NCBI RefSeq assembly: GCF_000772935.1
Contig: NZ_JPVR01000077.1
Location: 124,001-188,000 of the forward strand
Length of the DNA: 64,000 nucleotides
Direction: 5' to 3'
Source: Lysinibacillus boronitolerans JCM 21713 = 10a = NBRC 103108
Lineage (GTDB): Bacteria > Bacillota > Bacilli > Bacillales_A > Planococcaceae
Positions 37,001-43,918 of the stretch are shown in pieces. How positions within the stretch are numbered: the stretch's first letter is position 1; the number at the start of each line of letters is the position of its first letter. Made by a program: the position numbers and the translations under genes. A model generated the notes under the pieces. It had not been told where the DNA came from and made no database searches. It worked only from the letters and a program-made list of their open reading frames with translations.

Positions 37001-37295
37001 ATTTCGTTAATTCTTTTGCTAAATAGCTCTGCGTTAAATCTGCTTTATATGTTTGTTCTTCTCTTACACCATATAAACTAACTTCATTATGACCATTACT
37101 GTCTTCTACAAACGATGGTTCAGTAAAAATAAATCGAAATTCATCAATATGAGATAGTTCCTTTTTTAATTCAACGAAAGCGTACAATGTAAAATGAGCT
37201 GCTGCTATCGAGATTTTACTTCCTTGCTCGATATTCTCCTTTAAAATATCACCAACGATACCTGACTGTTTATTATCAATAATTCCTTTAGACAT
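34074..37295 (-). CDS. SNF2-family helicase with N-terminal PLD-like domain
   Basis: This 1073-residue protein is first in the six-gene operon. ATG at 37295 has AGGAG; the longer frame to 37322 does not. Residues 1-170 look like a phospholipase D-type domain ending GGAPFSSPGLGFSNSSN, but the HxK(x4)D motif is missing (only YHVLNKDG at 119-126), so catalysis there is doubtful. The SNF2 core shows DSVGLGKT (264-271), VIDESHNFRN near 350, MLSATPVNN, and QRFGRIDRLGS for motif VI. It likely translocates on DNA in support of the type III enzymes or as a separate sensor. Confidence 0.85.
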   Translation of the reverse strand: MSKGIIDNKQSGIVGDILKENIEQGSKISIAAAHFTLYAFVELKKELSHIDEFRFIFTEPSFVEDSNGHNEVSLYGVREEQTYKADLTQSYLAKELTKWLKKKAQFKSVVDQRIEGGLYHVLNKDGNQVGLVGGAPFSSPGLGFSNSSNIYINNIVDEEATNQQLLQSFESIWENTQILKDVKDKIIKKVELLYKENSPEFIYFVTLYNLFKEFLDGNRDFRSLQEKTGFENTIIWNKLYNFQKDGVVGAINKIETFGGCIIADSVGLGKTFEALAVIKYYELRNHRVLVLAPKKLRENWSIYRLNDKRNILAEDRFSYDLLNHTDLSRKSGYSGDINLEHINWGNYDLIVIDESHNFRNNEARNDRVTRYSRLMDEIIKAGVKTKVLMLSATPVNNKLDDLKNQIAFITEGQDTALEKTANIKNITHTIRIAQTQYNKWSSLSEEERTTDRLLDMLNWDYFSLLDSLTIARSRRHIEKYYNMNDIGKFPNRLDPLNIKESIDEIEKFPPMEQINNEILRLRLAVYSPMQYILPNMRATYSEKYDTKIANGKVFKQTDRENSLIYLMKSNLLKRLESSISSFTLTLEKIIQNIELHIQKIENYDYTFDVSLDIMNLDVEDPELSDAFIGSKVKILPRDVDLIRWKQDLLYDKEILVKLLSQAREIDAKRDKKLNRLKQIIEQKINHPINKGNKKVLIFTAFADTANYLYENLHSWISQNFSIHTAIVTGSDNPKTTLKMKKVDFNNVLTNFSPLSKEREKVQPEMKEEIDILIATDCISEGQNLQDCDYLINYDIHWNPVRIIQRFGRIDRLGSKNDDIQLVNFWPSMELDEYINLIGRVKNRMTILDISSTGEENVIVEDSNEMKDLEYRRKQLEKLQNEVIDLEEVNGTISLTDFTMDDFRMDLLNFMKDNGEDIKTAPLGLFSITKNHNQNLQEEIQPGIIFCLKQIGNITDTKEKNALFPYFLIYMKENGDVLYSHVKVKKILDIYRSLCLGQHTAVEDLYQLFYDETSNGKKMGPYKELLEKATDEILGKIEQQTTLNIFSLGSLDSLVTSTNTNIQDFEIVSYLIVK

Positions 37296-37666
37296 AATGC
37301 AACGCTCCTTTTTACGGACCAAAAGTAGTATATTTCAATTTTTTAAAATTTTTGATTGTAATTGATTGACGATATGTTAAAATATTTCTCTCAACTAATT
37401 TAAGTATATTGTATTTAATATATATAGGCTACAATTAGTGGTAATATTTAACTTAGAAAATACTACATTATAGTATAATTAGCACTTCATTTTACAAACT
37501 ATATGGAAAATCATACTTTGCTTAACGCCATTATAATGATTGTATCAGTATTTTCCGCACAAATTTCATACTGAAATGATTGTTTTTATACAATAACTAC
37601 ATGAACTCTTGCTTTTTACAAGAATCCTGTACCGAGATATGTAAAATATATGACTGGGCGAACATT

Positions 37667-37691
37667 CGTTTAGGACATTTCTTCCTAGACA
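37667..37691. repeat. inverted repeat shared with 40637-40661
   Basis: cgtttagga and tcctagaca flank a 7-bp spacer. The sequence from 37671 to 37692 matches 40641-40662 except for the two central bases. Both copies lie shortly before a hairpin terminator. Confidence 0.55.
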
Positions 37692-37730
37692 TTTAACAAT
37701 TCCTACTGGATTTAATTATCTTACGACAAA

Positions 37731-37762
37731 AAAGGCAGTAGGCGACGAATGCTACCTACTGC
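37731..37762. terminator. hairpin after the 300-aa gene
   Basis: Arms gcagtagg and cctactgc with a 12-nt loop; an A-run precedes it, giving a T-run for minus-strand transcripts that end at 37844. Confidence 0.75.
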
Positions 37763-37843
37763 TATATTCTTATCTAGTTGTTTATTAATGTAAAAATTTT
37801 TAATTACTATTCTTTACTTTATTATCCCCTTACCCGTTTTTAA

Positions 37844-38746
37844 CTACTTATTAAAATAATTCTTTAATTCATTCCATGAATTATAAAACTCAGATCTTAA
37901 TCCTTGTTTTTCGTGTACAACTCTGCTTTTTTTTTCAATAAAATCCTCAATTGCTAAACAAGCAAATGCTTTGTCTTTAAAGTTATATCCCACAATGAAA
38001 TCGATATCGTTCAATTTAACCTTCTGATCCTCAAGATTTTCAAAAGCATCGATTTTATATACTTGATACGGTAATGTAGATTCCTTATAAGCGTAATCAT
38101 ATTGAAGGTGTCTAACTAATATTTTCGCAGTTTTACCATTTGCTGCTGCAAGTATATGATAATTAGGATTTACCTGTGATGATCTAGATACATTAAAACC
38201 TTGTGCTACCAATATATCAGAAATAACTTTTACTGCTTCATCTTGATTATACATAATAGAAGAACTAATAGTTTGTCTTGGTAAGTCAAGGATGCTTTTA
38301 TCAATGCCAATTGTTAAATATTCGCTTCCGTATTTTTTTTCAAGGCCACTTGATAAGATAGTTGCTACACGCTTTGCTAATATTATATCCTCTTTACTAT
38401 ATGTAAACTTATATTTCAGCCAATCATTTGCATCTTTATCTTGGAGTAAATTATATACTTCATTATATTTATCAATTTTTCTTAAAAAGTCACCTTTCAA
38501 TCTTACTTCCACATATTTAAGATTTATTGAACTCTTATCTATCAATGGATATTTAACTCCACCATACTGAATAGATCCAATTTGCATATTACCCACATCT
38601 AGTTCTTTGGGTATTAATAATTGTACTGATTCAGAACGTTCTGATGGTAAACTGATCTCAAGGTTGATACTTTTGAAGAAGAAACATATTTTAACTAACA
38701 GTTTTTGTATATTTCCATGTTCATATTCTTTTTTATTCAATCTCAT
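37844..38746 (-). CDS. hypothetical protein, possible PD-(D/E)XK nuclease (300 aa)
   Basis: This 300-residue protein has an unassigned N-terminal half. The C-terminal half has a restriction-nuclease-like order of strands: AAANGKTAKILVRHLQYDY, then NDIDFIVGYNFKDKAFACLAIEDF, reminiscent of small PD-(D/E)XK nucleases that pair an Asp strand with a hydrophobic Glu/Asp-x-Lys strand. The exact catalytic residues are not certain. ATG follows AGGGG. It starts 5 bp after the 83-aa gene. No matching methylase is adjacent, so it may be an orphan restriction unit. Confidence 0.6.
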   Translation of the reverse strand: MRLNKKEYEHGNIQKLLVKICFFFKSINLEISLPSERSESVQLLIPKELDVGNMQIGSIQYGGVKYPLIDKSSINLKYVEVRLKGDFLRKIDKYNEVYNLLQDKDANDWLKYKFTYSKEDIILAKRVATILSSGLEKKYGSEYLTIGIDKSILDLPRQTISSSIMYNQDEAVKVISDILVAQGFNVSRSSQVNPNYHILAAANGKTAKILVRHLQYDYAYKESTLPYQVYKIDAFENLEDQKVKLNDIDFIVGYNFKDKAFACLAIEDFIEKKSRVVHEKQGLRSEFYNSWNELKNYFNK

Positions 38747-38751
38747 CGCCC

Positions 38752-39003
38752 CTAGCTTATATAATATCTTATTGTTAAAGTTGCTCCTTTACCTTTTGCT
38801 GGTGCATGAAGTATCTCATCTTTTGATCTCTTCATAGAATACATAACATCACAACAAAGAGGCATACTGTGATTCTTAGAAGGATAACCACCTACACTTC
38901 TATGAACATCCCCCGAAACAATATCTACGTATGGCAATCCCTGCTCTTTAGCTTCATTTATTAATCTAGTAATTTCGTTTTTAAAAGTGTTACTTTTCAA
39001 CAC
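38752..39003 (-). CDS. compact conserved protein with SGDVHRSVGGYP motif (83 aa)
   Basis: This 83-residue protein has a strongly patterned core: DIVSGDVHRSVGGYPSKNHS, MPLCCDVM, then KGKGATLTIRYYI. Such Gly/His/Cys-rich conservation suggests a metal or nucleotide site. I recall similar small domains beside restriction-type genes but cannot name the family. The start is TTG at 39003 with AGGGGGG 6 nt upstream. It heads a two-gene operon with the 300-aa protein. Confidence 0.65.
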   Translation of the reverse strand: MLKSNTFKNEITRLINEAKEQGLPYVDIVSGDVHRSVGGYPSKNHSMPLCCDVMYSMKRSKDEILHAPAKGKGATLTIRYYIS

Positions 39004-39355
39004 ATTCCCCCCCTTTAAAAAAACATCCTTTTTTTATGTACGTACTTGTAGCTGTTTGCTAATCTAATATCCATAAATTCCTTCTACCTACCAGTTAAAC
39101 TTAATCTGTTTGAGGTGATGCTAATAGACAAATTCAATATCTTGTTGGAACCATCGTTCACTTGCAAAACTAGCTGAGTATTCCATTGAATTCCCCTCAC
39201 TTTTCCTCTTATTTGGATTATCTAGAAATGACGTAAATGAGAAATCGGTTTACTAGAAAATTTACCACTAATGGGGAATCTAGTATATTATTATGAAACT
39301 TTCTATTAAGATACTCGTATTACTTATAAGAACCATTTTTTAGGAGGTAAATTTG
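39004..39355. other. divergent intergenic region
   Basis: About 350 bp between the 83-aa gene and the CoiA-like gene. It must contain divergent promoters, but I could not place them with confidence. No ORF or repeat stands out. Confidence 0.4.
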
Positions 39356-40492
39356 ATGAGAGAGGCTTGGCATAAGAACGATGAAAAGATTTATTTGATT
39401 CCACAAAATTTATCGGAAAGAGAAGTCGAAAATCATAAGCAAATAGCAAAGAAAGGTACATTTACTTGTCCCTATTGCGAAGCAAAGTTAATTGTAAAAA
39501 GCGGAGACGTTCTTGGAAATTATTTTTCTCACCTTCATGGCGAAGGATGTGAAATTTCAAAACAAAGTGAAGCAAGGTACAAAAAGTACGAAAAGCAAAA
39601 GAAAAATGATACACCACGACATCCACAAATCTTATCACTCATGAATGATGAATTAGAAGTTCTATCCAGAGTTTACCCACATCTAACTAGTTCTTACGGT
39701 TATTTAAATACTGAATTTAGTAAATATATCCCTGACATCTCACTTAAAATCAACGACCAAAAATATGCCCTTACTATCATTACGAACATTAGCAGTTCAA
39801 CTGATGCTACCATAGCAAAAAACATGGATAAGCAAAAACAATATTACGAATCACTTGGATATGAACCTCTATTCTTTATTGAACGGAGTCACTTAGGAGT
39901 TGATATTGATGGACAATCTTTAGTACTTTGGGCAACTGAACATGAAGCGTTAACAACCCAAAAAGCCGATAAAAGTTGGAAGTGTTTTTTAAGTAATTTA
40001 GCCCCAATCAATGATTACCATCAAATTTTAAACCTTCCAAATACAGATTTGAATGTAAAAAGCATTATGTACATAACACCAGCGGATGAGGAAATTGCAA
40101 TTGAGGCATTCCATGTACTGGAACAGCCAAATACTACACCTGTAAAGGCTTATTTTTTAAGTAGCCCATATAAACTTACATTTTCTAAAGCATTTAAACT
40201 AGCCGAAAATACACTATTATTGGCAGATATGCAAATTGAAAGTGGGAACCAATCAATATACGCAGAGAATTTCAGACAAGCGAAAAGCACATTTATAGAA
40301 CAACAAAAGGAATTAGAACGAATCAGAGAGGAACAAGAAGCACTTGCAAAACTCAAAGAGAAAGAAAGACGAAAACAAGCAGAAGAAAAACGAAAGGACT
40401 ATCAAGAAAGTTTAAAAAATAGTTCATATAAAAAAGCGGATAAAATAGCGAAGCTCGAATTGTTAAAACGAACTTATAACGCTAATAATTAG
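39356..40492 (+). CDS. CoiA-like protein
   Basis: This protein of 378 residues starts ATG at 39356, 7 nt after AGGAGG. An N-terminal zinc motif (FTCPYCEAKLIVKSG ... FSHLHGEGCE) is followed by a nuclease-like region (RHPQILSLMNDELEVL, YIPDISLKINDQKYALTIIT, then QYYESLGYEPLFFIERS). This is the layout of the competence protein CoiA family, which has a restriction-nuclease-like fold. A basic coiled coil (about 315-378) ends the protein. CoiA acts in DNA uptake and recombination; on an element the role may be DNA processing or defence. It is a single-gene unit. Confidence 0.7.
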   Translation: MREAWHKNDEKIYLIPQNLSEREVENHKQIAKKGTFTCPYCEAKLIVKSGDVLGNYFSHLHGEGCEISKQSEARYKKYEKQKKNDTPRHPQILSLMNDELEVLSRVYPHLTSSYGYLNTEFSKYIPDISLKINDQKYALTIITNISSSTDATIAKNMDKQKQYYESLGYEPLFFIERSHLGVDIDGQSLVLWATEHEALTTQKADKSWKCFLSNLAPINDYHQILNLPNTDLNVKSIMYITPADEEIAIEAFHVLEQPNTTPVKAYFLSSPYKLTFSKAFKLAENTLLLADMQIESGNQSIYAENFRQAKSTFIEQQKELERIREEQEALAKLKEKERRKQAEEKRKDYQESLKNSSYKKADKIAKLELLKRTYNANN

Positions 40493-40636
40493 TTGAATTC
40501 TAACTCCAAATTTACTTTAACTTTGGTATAAGTTTATTCACTAACTCTATTAATTCTTAATGAGACAATATGAATAATACATATAAATATTTTTTCTATC
40601 AATCAACAATCCTCTATCAACAAGTTATTTATTTGA

Positions 40637-40661
40637 TGTCTAGGACATAACTTCCTAGACA
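40637..40661. repeat. perfect inverted repeat shared with 37667-37691
   Basis: tgtctagga and tcctagaca pair perfectly across a 7-bp spacer. Its twin lies 3 kb to the left. They could be binding sites for one regulator, or repeat-element ends flanking the 300-aa/83-aa/CoiA-like block. Confidence 0.6.
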
Positions 40662-40670
40662 TCTGACATA

Positions 40671-40710
40671 AAGCAGTGGGCATTCATCACTTCCCACTGC
40701 TTTTTTTGCG
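40671..40710 (+). terminator. terminator after the CoiA-like gene
   Basis: Arms aagcagtggg and cccactgctt with an 11-nt loop are followed by a T-run (ttttttt). Confidence 0.85.
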
Positions 40711-40822
40711 TTTATTTATCAAAACAAAAATATGAACCCCTTAATTATTCTGTAGATCTCAGCACACTCAGTTATGAACGGAATATAATTCTTTCCAAAA
40801 TTCTTTTATTTTTTTTAAAAAG

Positions 40823-40951
40823 CCTATTCGAATATTCAATAACACCGGCTATTATATTTTCACATTGATTCCGCTAGAGATTTGATTCACTCAAAAAAAT
40901 TTTTAATTTATTAAAAAAACCTATTCGAATATTCAAAAACACTAGCTATTA
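40823..40951. repeat. two direct repeats upstream of the excisionase gene
   Basis: cctattcgaatattca occurs at 40823-40838 and 40920-40935, 97 bp apart; similarity continues through AACAC..GCTATTAT. Each contains the palindrome tattcgaata. Position before xis suggests Xis or repressor binding. Confidence 0.6.
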
Positions 40952-41005
40952 TGTTTCTAGCTTGCAAGCACTAGAATTTATCACGAACTGAAAGGAGCTA
41001 TTTAT

Positions 41006-41218
41006 ATGCTAAGTAAAAATACACTAGAGGAAACAGTCGAATCGAACAATTTTATAGGTGAATGGATGGATTTAAAAACAGCAGCTGCCTATCTAAATGT
41101 TTCTTATAAGACTTTAAGAACTTTTCAAACAATGGGATTAGAAATATCAGAAATCGGAAGAATTCGTAGAGTTTCTAAGACTGCGTTAGATAACTTTATG
41201 AATAAACACGCTTTTTAA
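41006..41218 (+). CDS. excisionase-like helix-turn-helix protein
   Basis: This 70-residue protein contains WMDLKTAAAYLNVSYKTLRT, then IGRIRRVSKTALDNFMNK, a MerR/excisionase-type winged helix (HTH_17). ATG follows AAAGGAG. It is 24 bp upstream of the first integrase. Excisionases bend attachment-site DNA and bias the integrase to excision. The paired direct repeats upstream may be its sites. Confidence 0.85.
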   Translation: MLSKNTLEETVESNNFIGEWMDLKTAAAYLNVSYKTLRTFQTMGLEISEIGRIRRVSKTALDNFMNKHAF

Positions 41219-41242
41219 CTCTATAATAGGAGGAAATAAAGT

Positions 41243-42421
41243 ATGACTAGTAGTACAAAATATCATAACGCAATTAAGGAGTATAAATTAAAAGACGGGT
41301 CTACCTTTTATCGATTTACTGTCTATTTAGGTGTTGATCCAGATACAGGAAAGGATACAATTGTTACTCGCAGCAAATTCGTAACTCCCAAAGCTGCTCA
41401 AATCGCAATTGATAGACTAAAATACGAATTTAATATCGGGAAAAAACCTGAAGATATGCGTAAAACGTTTTCGGATGTATATGAAGAGTGGGATGTGCTT
41501 TATAAAAATTCTGGAATTGTTATGAGTACGTATTCTAAAACGGAAGGCTATTTTAAGAATCATATACTACCATTTTTTGGACATATGAAAGTATCTAAAA
41601 TTACTGTTCGTCATTGCGAAAAGTTCGCTTTACAGCTATCAAAAAAATTGAAGTATTTTCAACATATCATAAATTATGCTTCTGATGTGCTGAAAACTGC
41701 AGTACGATACGGTTACATTAATTCCAATCCATTTAATATTTCCGAAATCCCTAAAGAAACAGTACATGAGATTAGTGATAATTATCTCGATATCGAAGAC
41801 TTTAAACTATTAATATCCTATTTACCAACTCTTGATTTAATGGCACAAGCTTTATTACGCTTACTGATGTTAACAGGTATCCGTAAAGGTGAATTAAAGG
41901 TATTAACGTGGTCCGATATCGATTTTAAAAAGAAAACACTGGCCATTTACGATGCTTATTCTTATTCGAAGCATAATAATGGAGAAAATGTTAGCCATCC
42001 TAAAGGGAAACTTAGCCGTATCATTTATCTTGATGATGTAACTCTTGAAATTCTAAAACAGTGGCAACAAGAACAAATGTTACGTTTAAATCAACTTGGA
42101 ATCTCACTAGAAAAACCAACAGATCAATTGATTTTTATTAACTCTGTTAATAACTATGTTGATTCCTATTATCCAAATGAACAACTAATTAAGGCAATAA
42201 ACGACTTAAAGATAAAATATATTACTGTGCATGGTCTACGACATACTCATGCAACACATTTACACGAAGCAGGTGCAAGTTTAATTGGGATACAGGATCG
42301 TCTTGGACATACAAAAAATTCAAACACTACTCACAAATACTACACGCATGTGACAGATAAAATTAAATTAGACACTCTACAATCTTTACTAGATTACTAT
42401 AAAGATCATGACATTTATTGA
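41243..42421 (+). CDS. tyrosine recombinase (integrase 1)
   Basis: This 392-residue protein starts ATG with AGGAGG. An N-terminal arm-binding domain (1-60: LKDGSTFYRFTVYLGVDPDTG) and SAM-like core-binding domain lead to the catalytic domain. Arg in LTGIRKGE (about 213), HGLRH (about 329) and tyrosine in HKYYTHV (about 365) are all present, so it should be active. It is coupled to xis and ends before a strong terminator. Its sequence is clearly related to but diverged from the second integrase. Confidence 0.92.
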   Translation: MTSSTKYHNAIKEYKLKDGSTFYRFTVYLGVDPDTGKDTIVTRSKFVTPKAAQIAIDRLKYEFNIGKKPEDMRKTFSDVYEEWDVLYKNSGIVMSTYSKTEGYFKNHILPFFGHMKVSKITVRHCEKFALQLSKKLKYFQHIINYASDVLKTAVRYGYINSNPFNISEIPKETVHEISDNYLDIEDFKLLISYLPTLDLMAQALLRLLMLTGIRKGELKVLTWSDIDFKKKTLAIYDAYSYSKHNNGENVSHPKGKLSRIIYLDDVTLEILKQWQQEQMLRLNQLGISLEKPTDQLIFINSVNNYVDSYYPNEQLIKAINDLKIKYITVHGLRHTHATHLHEAGASLIGIQDRLGHTKNSNTTHKYYTHVTDKIKLDTLQSLLDYYKDHDIY

Positions 42422-42458
42422 TTCGTGTGATCATATTCACAATCTACAATATTAAAAA

Positions 42459-42502
42459 ACCACTAAGGGAGTATAATGTTATTCCCTAGTGGTTATTTTT
42501 TT
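42459..42502 (+). terminator. terminator between the two integrase genes
   Basis: ccactaaggga and tccctagtgg pair with one bulge and are followed by a T-run. The second integrase therefore needs its own promoter, perhaps near the gtagtaa-cta-ttactac inverted repeat at 42551-42567. Confidence 0.8.
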
Positions 42503-42550
42503 GCCCTTTTCTAATTTGCCAATGTTAATTTCATCAAATACACTTTAATT

Positions 42551-42590
42551 GTAGTAACTATTACTACACCTCTTTGTCTCCGTAAGCAAA
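42551..42590. promoter_or_regulatory. inverted repeat and att-like site upstream of integrase 2
   Basis: gtagtaa and ttactac (42551-42557, 42561-42567) form a 7-bp inverted repeat suited to an operator. Directly after it, gtctccgtaagcaa (42576-42589) is the reverse complement of 541-554. Confidence 0.5.
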
Positions 42591-42605
42591 AGACTGGAGG
42601 TATAT

Positions 42606-43772
42606 ATGACAACAATTAAAAGTTACCAACTAAAAAACAAAGAAACGAGATACAAATTTCACGTTTATGTTGGTGTTGATCCGTTAACAGGTAAAGAACA
42701 AACGACTACCCGAAGTGGATTTAAAACAAAAAAGGAAGCTAAAGAAGCTCTTCTTCAAATTCAGCAAGAAATTCGTAATGGTACTTTTCGTAAACAGGCA
42801 GTTGAAACATACCGTGACGTATACGAATTATGGATAGAACATTACGAAAATACAGTTGAAGACAGTACATTGTTAAAAACGAAACGGATTTTTAAAAATC
42901 ATATTTTACCGATGTTTGGTGACTATAAAATTGCTAAAATTGATGCAGCTATTTGTCAAAAGCATGTGAATCAATGGGCAAAGAAGCTCCAGCGTTTTCG
43001 TATGGTTAAAAATTATGCTGCGTTAGTAATGAAATACGCAATCAAACATGGTCTAATCGATAAAAACCCTTTTGATATTGTTGAGATGCCTATCATCAAA
43101 TCGAAAATCAGTTTAGAGGATGAAGATGAAGAGTTTGAGAACTTTTATTCACGTGAGCAATTGATTCAATTTTTACATTGTCTAGAGCAAGATAACAATT
43201 TAAAGCGAACTACCCTATTTCATCTTCTTGCATTTACAGGAATGCGTAAAAGTGAAGCTTTTGCACTTCAGTGGAAAGACATTGATTTTGAGTCGGAAGA
43301 AATTCGAATTACTAAAGCTGTAAAACGTGGGGAATCAGGACTATATCTGGGGCCTACCAAAAACGGTGAGTCTAGAACAATTAAAGCTGATGAAAAAACG
43401 ATGAGCCTTTTTAAACAATGGAAGAGTGAACAAGGGAAAATTTATAAAGCTAAAGGATCCAGTACAAACAATAAAAAACAGCTAGTATTTTCAAATGAAC
43501 TTAATGTAATACAAGATCCAAATAAAACAGTCCAATGGCTTTCATCTTTTCTTCAAAAGTATAATCTTGATTATATTACCGCTCATGGATTACGTCATAC
43601 TCACTGTTCTCTCCTATTTGAAGCTGGTGCAACCATTAAAGAAGTGCAATTCAGACTTGGACATAAAGATGTGAAAACAACCTTAGATGTATATGCTCAC
43701 GTTACAAAAAAAGCAAAGGCAGAAACAATCGATAAATTTACTAACTTTATTCATGAACCCAATCATGATTAA
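42606..43772 (+). CDS. tyrosine recombinase (integrase 2), nearest to ssrA
   Basis: This 388-residue protein starts ATG with GGAGG. The N-terminal arm-binding region (YKFHVYVGVDPLTGKEQTTT) is similar to integrase 1. Catalytic residues are complete: Arg in FTGMRKSE (about 212), HGLRH (about 326), LGHKDV and tyrosine in DVYAHV (about 361). It lies about 150 bp from the right att core with arm-type-like repeats between, so it is the best candidate for integration at ssrA. Two related recombinases in one element are unusual. Confidence 0.93.
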   Translation: MTTIKSYQLKNKETRYKFHVYVGVDPLTGKEQTTTRSGFKTKKEAKEALLQIQQEIRNGTFRKQAVETYRDVYELWIEHYENTVEDSTLLKTKRIFKNHILPMFGDYKIAKIDAAICQKHVNQWAKKLQRFRMVKNYAALVMKYAIKHGLIDKNPFDIVEMPIIKSKISLEDEDEEFENFYSREQLIQFLHCLEQDNNLKRTTLFHLLAFTGMRKSEAFALQWKDIDFESEEIRITKAVKRGESGLYLGPTKNGESRTIKADEKTMSLFKQWKSEQGKIYKAKGSSTNNKKQLVFSNELNVIQDPNKTVQWLSSFLQKYNLDYITAHGLRHTHCSLLFEAGATIKEVQFRLGHKDVKTTLDVYAHVTKKAKAETIDKFTNFIHEPNHD

Positions 43773-43778
43773 TTTTCT

Positions 43779-43818
43779 AACAAAGGATTAACAAAGGTTA
43801 ATAAGGTTTTTAATAAGG
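43779..43818. repeat. candidate integrase arm-type repeats, right end
   Basis: aacaaagg at 43779-43786 and 43790-43797, then aataagg at 43800-43806 and 43812-43818. The combined acaaagg..ttaataaggtttt pattern also occurs at 513-534 inside the left end. Confidence 0.55.
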
Positions 43819-43851
43819 TTTCAGTCCAATTCAGTACAACTCAAAGGCATT

Positions 43852-43894
43852 AAAAAAGTGCCACAAACGTTGATAAATCAACATTTGTGACACT
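43852..43894 (-). terminator. ssrA terminator lying inside the element
   Basis: Arms gtgccacaaacgttga and tcaacatttgtgacac pair with few mismatches; on the minus strand a TTTTTT run follows. It lies 28 bp beyond the tmRNA 3' end on the element side of the att core. Confidence 0.8.
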
Positions 43895-43918
43895 CCATGA
43901 AACTCAGTACATTTCACT

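Larger units (their letters stand above)
37296..37843. other. intergenic region upstream of the six-gene operon
   Basis: About 550 bp without a gene. It should hold the operon promoter; the 37370-37560 part is very AT-rich. It also holds an inverted repeat shared with 40637-40661 and a strong hairpin at 37731-37762. Confidence 0.5.

Noticed and set aside
25807-37295. Naming the six-gene operon DISARM, BREX or Mza
   Set aside because: The gene sets do not match: no DrmA/DrmB-type proteins, no PglZ or BrxL, and no MutL- or AIPR-type partners for Z1.
37267-37322. Start of the SNF2 gene at 37322
   Set aside because: The strong AGGAG site serves ATG at 37295; the longer frame starts upstream of that site.
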